From Roseiarcus sp963737365 (GTDB lineage: Bacteria > Pseudomonadota > Alphaproteobacteria > Rhizobiales > Beijerinckiaceae), in NCBI GenBank assembly GCA_963737365.1, contig CAVTSD010000001.1, forward strand, positions 1,178,001-1,242,000: 64,000 nucleotides of DNA, given 5' to 3'. This document shows, one piece after another, positions 60,236 through 64,000 of the stretch. The translations under genes and the position numbers were made by a program. The notes below the pieces were generated by a model. The model was not told the DNA's origin, did not search any database, and saw only the letters and a program-made list of their open reading frames with translations. How positions within the stretch are numbered: position 1 is the first letter of the stretch; each line of letters begins with the position of its first letter.

Positions 60236-60508
60236 ATGGCGAATTTGAATCATCGCGCAAGTATCGCCCGGAGCGCTCATGGTTCGCGGCCGCCTGCCTT
60301 TGCGCTCGACGTAAAGGGCACAGCGCTTTCCATTGCGTCGTTCCTCCAGTTTGTGATCTCCGGAATGACAGGCGCATTCAAGACCTGGCGTCAACGACAG
60401 CGGGACAGGGAGGAGCTTGCGCGATTGTCGCAGTATGAGCTTCACGATATCCGCGTCTCGCCGTCGGATCGCTGGGCGCAAATAAGAAAGCCGTTCTGGC
60501 GCGCATAG
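60236..60508 (+). CDS. DUF1127 protein, longer form
   Basis: A 90-aa protein. A variable N-terminus and a short hydrophobic stretch (ALSIASFLQFVISGMTG, about 30-46) precede the DUF1127 core WRQRQRDREELARLSQYELHDIRVSPSDRWAQIRKPFWRA. The final KPFWR is typical of the long subtype in Hyphomicrobiales. A GGGGAAGG ribosome-binding site precedes the ATG. Function is unknown; possibly RNA-linked stress regulation, as reported for small DUF1127 relatives. Confidence 0.87.
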   Translation: MANLNHRASIARSAHGSRPPAFALDVKGTALSIASFLQFVISGMTGAFKTWRQRQRDREELARLSQYELHDIRVSPSDRWAQIRKPFWRA

Positions 60509-60562
60509 AGAGAGCCGATAGCATCGCCCACGGCCGTAGCGGCATAGCACGACCGGGCAGCC

Positions 60563-62137
60563 TCACCGGGCGAGCCGAAGCATGCGCCGGGCCCGCCTGG
60601 CGAGAGTCGCCGGCATTGCATGGGTAAGCCAGAGCCCGAAGCCCAAGGCAGGAAAATAAACCGCCGCCCCGATGATCGTCAGCGCAGCAAATCGCGCCTC
60701 GCGCGCGAAGTGTGGGAGATGCGCCAGAAGCGCGATGAGCGGCCCGTCGGACAGCGTCAGCGCAAGCGCGAGCGCGCCAGCGGCAAAAAGCGTCGCCGCG
60801 GCGGTCGCGAGCAGGCGGGGGTCGGGGGACGTCCAGCCGCGCCTGCGGGCGAGCGCAAAGACGCCGACGACCTTGATCCAAAGGCCGGCAGCGGTCGCAA
60901 GCGCCAAGCCCGGCGCGCCCAGCGGCCGAAACAGCACGATCTTGAGCGCCACGTTGACCGCCACGCCGACCAGCGTGACCTTGAGCGGTGTCGCCGTGTC
61001 GCCGCGCGACAAGAAACTCGCTGTGACGATCCGGTCGATCAACAAAGCCGGCATGCCGATCGCATAGGCCGCCAGCACGCCCGCAGCCTCGTGGGTCGCA
61101 TTGGCCTTGAAGGCGCCGTGCTCGAAGGCGACCGCGACGATGAGGTCGGGAATGAGAAGAAAGACGACTATGAACGGCGTGCCGAGCGCCAGTGTCAGCG
61201 AAGCGGCGCGGTTCTGAGCGGCCATTGCGCCCCGGTCATCGCCGAGCGCAACGAGAGCCGACATTTCCCTAAGCAGCACCGAGCCGGTGGCGATGACGAT
61301 GACCCCGCCCGGCAATTGATAAAGCCGGTCGGCGTAGCTGATGGCTGAGAGACCGCCGGTGGGTAAGAGCGAGCCGACGATCTGATCGGCAAGCGCCCCA
61401 ATCTGGTAACTTGCCGAGATGCCGATCGCGGGCCCGAGCATCCATAAGAATTGCCGGATCTCGGGCGTCCAGCGCGGCCAGGTCAGCCGTTCCAGGAGAC
61501 CTCGCCGCCGTGCATCGACCATGACGATGACAAGCTGGGTCGCCCCGGAGGCGAGAAAACCCCAGCTCGCCATGCTGGCGACTCCTGGCGAAATTTTCGG
61601 AAAAAAAGCGGCGAAGGCGAGAAATGCGATCATGCACACATTGGCCGCCGCAGGCGCGAAGGCAGGCGCGCCCCAGGCGTTGTTGGCGTTGAGCGTCCCC
61701 TGATGCAGCGCGAAGACGGCAATGAAAGCGATATAGGGGAACATGATGCGCGACATCGACACGGCTTCAGCAAACTTGTCGGGTTGGCTGACGAAGCCCG
61801 GCGACGTCAGGCGCACGAGCAAGGGCATGTCGAGATAGACGAGGCCGAGCAGGGCGATCTGCGACAGGATGAGGAGGGTGAAGATGTGGCTCGCGAATTT
61901 GTCTGCTTCCTCCCGGCCTCCCGCCTTGAGCACGCGCGTGTAGGTCGGCAGATAGGCGGCGTTGAACGACCCTTCGCCGAAGATCTGGCGGAACTGGTTG
62001 GGCAGCTTGATCGCCGCGACATAGGCGTCGTTGAGCGCGCCCCCCCCGAGGAGCGCGGCGAGCGCCATATCGCGCAGAAAACCGGTCAGTCGAGAAGCGA
62101 CCGTCCAGCCGCCGACCAAAAAGATATTGCGGTACAT
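60563..62137 (-). CDS. murJ: Lipid II flippase MurJ
   Basis: A 524-aa inner-membrane MOP-superfamily protein with about 14 membrane segments that flips lipid II for peptidoglycan synthesis. The N-terminal signature is ASRLTGFLRDMALAALLGGG (about 14-33), followed by NDAYVAAIKLPNQFRQIFGEGSFNAAYLPTY (about 36-66), with the conserved Arg/Asp and FGEG motif. Length is typical. Symbol mviN is synonymous. It lies 45 bases downstream of the PLP-enzyme gene on the same strand. Confidence 0.96.
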   Translation of the reverse strand: MYRNIFLVGGWTVASRLTGFLRDMALAALLGGGALNDAYVAAIKLPNQFRQIFGEGSFNAAYLPTYTRVLKAGGREEADKFASHIFTLLILSQIALLGLVYLDMPLLVRLTSPGFVSQPDKFAEAVSMSRIMFPYIAFIAVFALHQGTLNANNAWGAPAFAPAAANVCMIAFLAFAAFFPKISPGVASMASWGFLASGATQLVIVMVDARRRGLLERLTWPRWTPEIRQFLWMLGPAIGISASYQIGALADQIVGSLLPTGGLSAISYADRLYQLPGGVIVIATGSVLLREMSALVALGDDRGAMAAQNRAASLTLALGTPFIVVFLLIPDLIVAVAFEHGAFKANATHEAAGVLAAYAIGMPALLIDRIVTASFLSRGDTATPLKVTLVGVAVNVALKIVLFRPLGAPGLALATAAGLWIKVVGVFALARRRGWTSPDPRLLATAAATLFAAGALALALTLSDGPLIALLAHLPHFAREARFAALTIIGAAVYFPALGFGLWLTHAMPATLARRARRMLRLAR

Positions 62138-62182
62138 GGCGCCGGTGTAGCCGGATTCGCCGCGCGGCCGAAATCGGGCTCC

Positions 62183-63334
62183 TCAGGGCGCGGCGGTCAA
62201 CGCCGCGTCGATATCGCGCCAGAGGTCCTCGACGTCCTCGATTCCGGCCGAGAGTCGCAACAGGTCGGGCGGACAGGGCGAGTTCGCGCCCTCGATCGAA
62301 GCGCGATGCTCGATCAGCGACTCGACCCCGCCCAGCGAGGTCGCCCGCTTCCAGACGCGCACGCGGGCCGCGGTCGCAATCGCAGCCTCCGCGCCGCCGC
62401 GAACGCGGATCGACAGCATGCCCCCAAACCCGCCCTGCATTTGACGGCGCGCGACCTCGTGGCCCGGGTGATGCGGAAGCCCTGGATAGAGCACGGCAGA
62501 GACAGAAGCGTGATTGGAAAGGCGGTTCGCCAGCTCCATCGCGTTCGCCGCCGCCGCATGCACGCGCACATCGAGCGTTCTCAACCCTCGGATCAGGAGG
62601 AACGCCTCGAGGGGGTGCAGGATCATCCCGTGCGACTGGCGAATCTGCCGCGCCCGCCTGCAGAGGGCCTCGTCCCGCGCGAAGCAGAGCGCGCCCGCCA
62701 GAACGTCGGAATGGCCGTTAAGGTATTTGGTCGCCGAGTGCATCACCACGTCGGCCCCGAGCGCGATCGGCCGGGTGAACACGGGCGTGGCGCAGGTGGA
62801 ATCCACGGCGAGGACGGCGCCTGCCGCATGAGCCGCGCGCGCCGCGCCTTCGATGTCGCTCACGCCCCAGAGCGGATTGCTTGGCGTTTCAAGCCAGACA
62901 AGCTTGGTCGTTCCCGGCTTCAGCGCCGCCGCAAGCGCCTGCAAATCCTCGGCGTCGACGAAATCGACGCTGAGGCCAAAGGCGGGCGCCTCGTTGGCGA
63001 GCCAGGCGCGGAGCGCCCAATACATGCCCGTCGGCGCGACCACATTCGCGCCCGGCCCGAGGCTCAGGAAGAGCGAGATCGCCGCCGACATGCCCGAGCC
63101 CAAAACGAGCGTCGCCGCCGCGCCCTCGAGGGCGCCGATGACCGCCTCCGCCTCGCGCACGGTCTCGTTGTCGGGGCGACCGTAGGAATTGCCGCTGCGA
63201 TAAAGATTATCGGGATCGCGCTCGAAGGTCGTGGCGAGATGGATCGGCGGCACGATCGCGCGGGTGCGCTCGTCGATCGTCCCCAACGCCTGAGCGGCCA
63301 GCGTGCGCGGGCTTAGAGGTCGCGGATCGCTCAT
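62183..63334 (-). CDS. Cys/Met-metabolism PLP-dependent enzyme (cystathionine gamma-synthase-like)
   Basis: A 383-aa PLP enzyme of the trans-sulfuration family. It has PPIHLATTFERD, the YGRPDNETVREAEAVIGALEG block (YxR for phosphate binding), GSGMSAAISLFLSLGPG (about 79-95), LVWLETPSNPLWGVSDI, VDSTCATPVFTRPIALGADVVMHSATKYLNGHSD with the PLP lysine (about 200), and TSLGGVESLIEHR near the C-terminus. It could be cystathionine gamma-synthase, a gamma-lyase or homocysteine-forming enzyme; which cannot be decided by eye. Its ATG overlaps the stop of the upstream hydroxylase gene. Confidence 0.9.
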   Translation of the reverse strand: MSDPRPLSPRTLAAQALGTIDERTRAIVPPIHLATTFERDPDNLYRSGNSYGRPDNETVREAEAVIGALEGAAATLVLGSGMSAAISLFLSLGPGANVVAPTGMYWALRAWLANEAPAFGLSVDFVDAEDLQALAAALKPGTTKLVWLETPSNPLWGVSDIEGAARAAHAAGAVLAVDSTCATPVFTRPIALGADVVMHSATKYLNGHSDVLAGALCFARDEALCRRARQIRQSHGMILHPLEAFLLIRGLRTLDVRVHAAAANAMELANRLSNHASVSAVLYPGLPHHPGHEVARRQMQGGFGGMLSIRVRGGAEAAIATAARVRVWKRATSLGGVESLIEHRASIEGANSPCPPDLLRLSAGIEDVEDLWRDIDAALTAAP

Positions 63335-64000
63335 AGCGCAACACCCCTCAGCAGCTTCGGCGCGCCGCTCCCCGCGCCGCCCGCTTCCGCGATCAGCATG
63401 TCCTTGAGCGTCGGCGCGCGATCAACGACGCGAAGGCCGAGATCGCGCGCGAAGCGCAGCGGAGCAAGGTCGTTGGAAAAGAGGCGATTGAGCGCGTCGA
63501 GACCGAGGCCGCTGGCGGCGACGTCGAAGCGACGCTGACGCTGATAGGCTGCGAGCGGGCCCGGCGCGCCGGGATCAAGGCCGAGCCGCATTTCGCCGAC
63601 GATCGTCTCGGCGAGCGCCGCGACGTCGCGCAAGCCAAGGTTCAGTCCTTGCCCGGCCAAGGGATGCACGACATGGGCCGCCTCGCCGACGAGCGCCAGC
63701 CGCGGGGCGACGAAGCGCCGAGCGATCTGAAAGCGGAACGGAAAGGCTTCGGCGCGCGAGGCGAGGCTGATCGCGCCGAGCTTCAATGTGAAGCGATATT
63801 CGAGCTGTCGCGTGAGATCCTCGGGGTCGAGGGCGAGCAGCGCGAGCGCGTCGGCGCGACTTTCGTTCCAGACGATGCTCGATTGGCGGCCCGGAAGCGG
63901 CAGGAGAGCAAATGGGCCGGCCGGCAGGAAGTGCTGCTCGGCTCGCCCTTCGTGATCGCGCTCATGCGCGACCGTCGCGACGATGCCGGTCTGGTCGTAG
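63331..64000 (-). CDS. UbiH/COQ6-family FAD monooxygenase (3' part, runs off the window)
   Basis: The C-terminal 222 residues are visible and the frame is open to the window edge. They include QTGIVATVAHE, HFLPAGPFALLPLPG, SSIVWNES and the FAD-binding LVGEAAHVVHPLAGQGLNLGLRDVAALAE. These are the hallmarks of ubiquinone-biosynthesis hydroxylases. In the last motif the usual GD is GE, a variant I recall from alphaproteobacterial members. The start lies outside the window; an internal TTG (63786) is not the start. It probably hydroxylates a ubiquinone precursor. It overlaps the PLP-enzyme gene by four bases. Confidence 0.88.
   Translation of the reverse strand, partial: YDQTGIVATVAHERDHEGRAEQHFLPAGPFALLPLPGRQSSIVWNESRADALALLALDPEDLTRQLEYRFTLKLGAISLASRAEAFPFRFQIARRFVAPRLALVGEAAHVVHPLAGQGLNLGLRDVAALAETIVGEMRLGLDPGAPGPLAAYQRQRRFDVAASGLGLDALNRLFSNDLAPLRFARDLGLRVVDRAPTLKDMLIAEAGGAGSGAPKLLRGVAL

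Noticed and set aside
61451..63316. 621-codon plus-strand open frame
   Set aside because: Spans the antisense of murJ and the PLP-enzyme gene; highly charged low-complexity product.

Overview
The window is a contiguous piece of a GC-rich bacterial chromosome. Gene content and order point to an alphaproteobacterium of the order Hyphomicrobiales (Rhizobiales): a cvpA-purF pair, DUF1127 proteins, PmtA-type methyltransferases, trmFO, a DnaK/DnaJ pair and a PdhS/PleC-like histidine kinase. A formate-tetrahydrofolate ligase beside a possible formate dehydrogenase remnant, together with methylmalonyl-CoA mutase, would suit a methylotroph of the Methylocystaceae/Beijerinckiaceae type. That family-level placement is inference. 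Most of the window is housekeeping sequence with a few accessory islands. I found no prophage, integrase, insertion sequence, CRISPR array, rRNA or tRNA.

Left part (1-14.4 kb): a divergent Cu(I) regulator and Cu(I)-ATPase pair; a MarR regulator coupled to a Bcr/CflA drug exporter; MscL; two uncharacterised envelope proteins; dnaK-dnaJ with a heat-shock-type promoter; a pmtA-like/pyrF/DUF1330/DUF1330/dapB cluster. Next (14.4-20.7 kb): a Bax-inhibitor-1 membrane protein, an EmrAB-type efflux pump with a divergent TetR regulator and two clear operators, then a decayed stretch with a TetR fragment and a membrane-protein gene broken by frameshifts.

Middle (20.7-43.2 kb): fumC, rplY-pth, a sensor kinase, a GST, a GCG_CRPN-type secreted peptide, a tandem HD-GYP protein, radA-cvpA-purF, an ABC exporter, a hairpin-rich 0.8 kb non-coding interval with a possible small RNA, trmFO, a DUF1127 protein, the two methylmalonyl-CoA mutase subunits and an aldo/keto reductase.

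Right part (43.2-64 kb): ftfL, an isoprenylcysteine-methyltransferase-family pseudogene, an inositol monophosphatase, a coupled rnr-DUF983-Nudix operon, a frameshifted GNAT gene next to a PmtA-type methyltransferase, topA, a VapBC toxin-antitoxin pair, an SDR, DUF1810, galK-galT, a second DUF1127 protein, murJ, a Cys/Met-metabolism PLP enzyme and the 3' part of a UbiH-family hydroxylase.

I did not find a clearly new multi-gene system. The most informative unexpected signal is that several accessory genes (about 19.7, 45.0 and 50.9 kb) are each recognisable across two or three frames. Single missing bases account for most of the breaks, with in-frame stops and one internal deletion adding to it. 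All neighbouring housekeeping genes are intact. This is either recent gene decay or a base-calling artefact, and it can be tested. Other points of interest are a nearly leaderless copA transcript, a possible three-hairpin small RNA near 34.7 kb, and a methylmalonyl-CoA mutase subunit with a TTG start in the same frame as, and four codons after, the stop codon of the gene before it.
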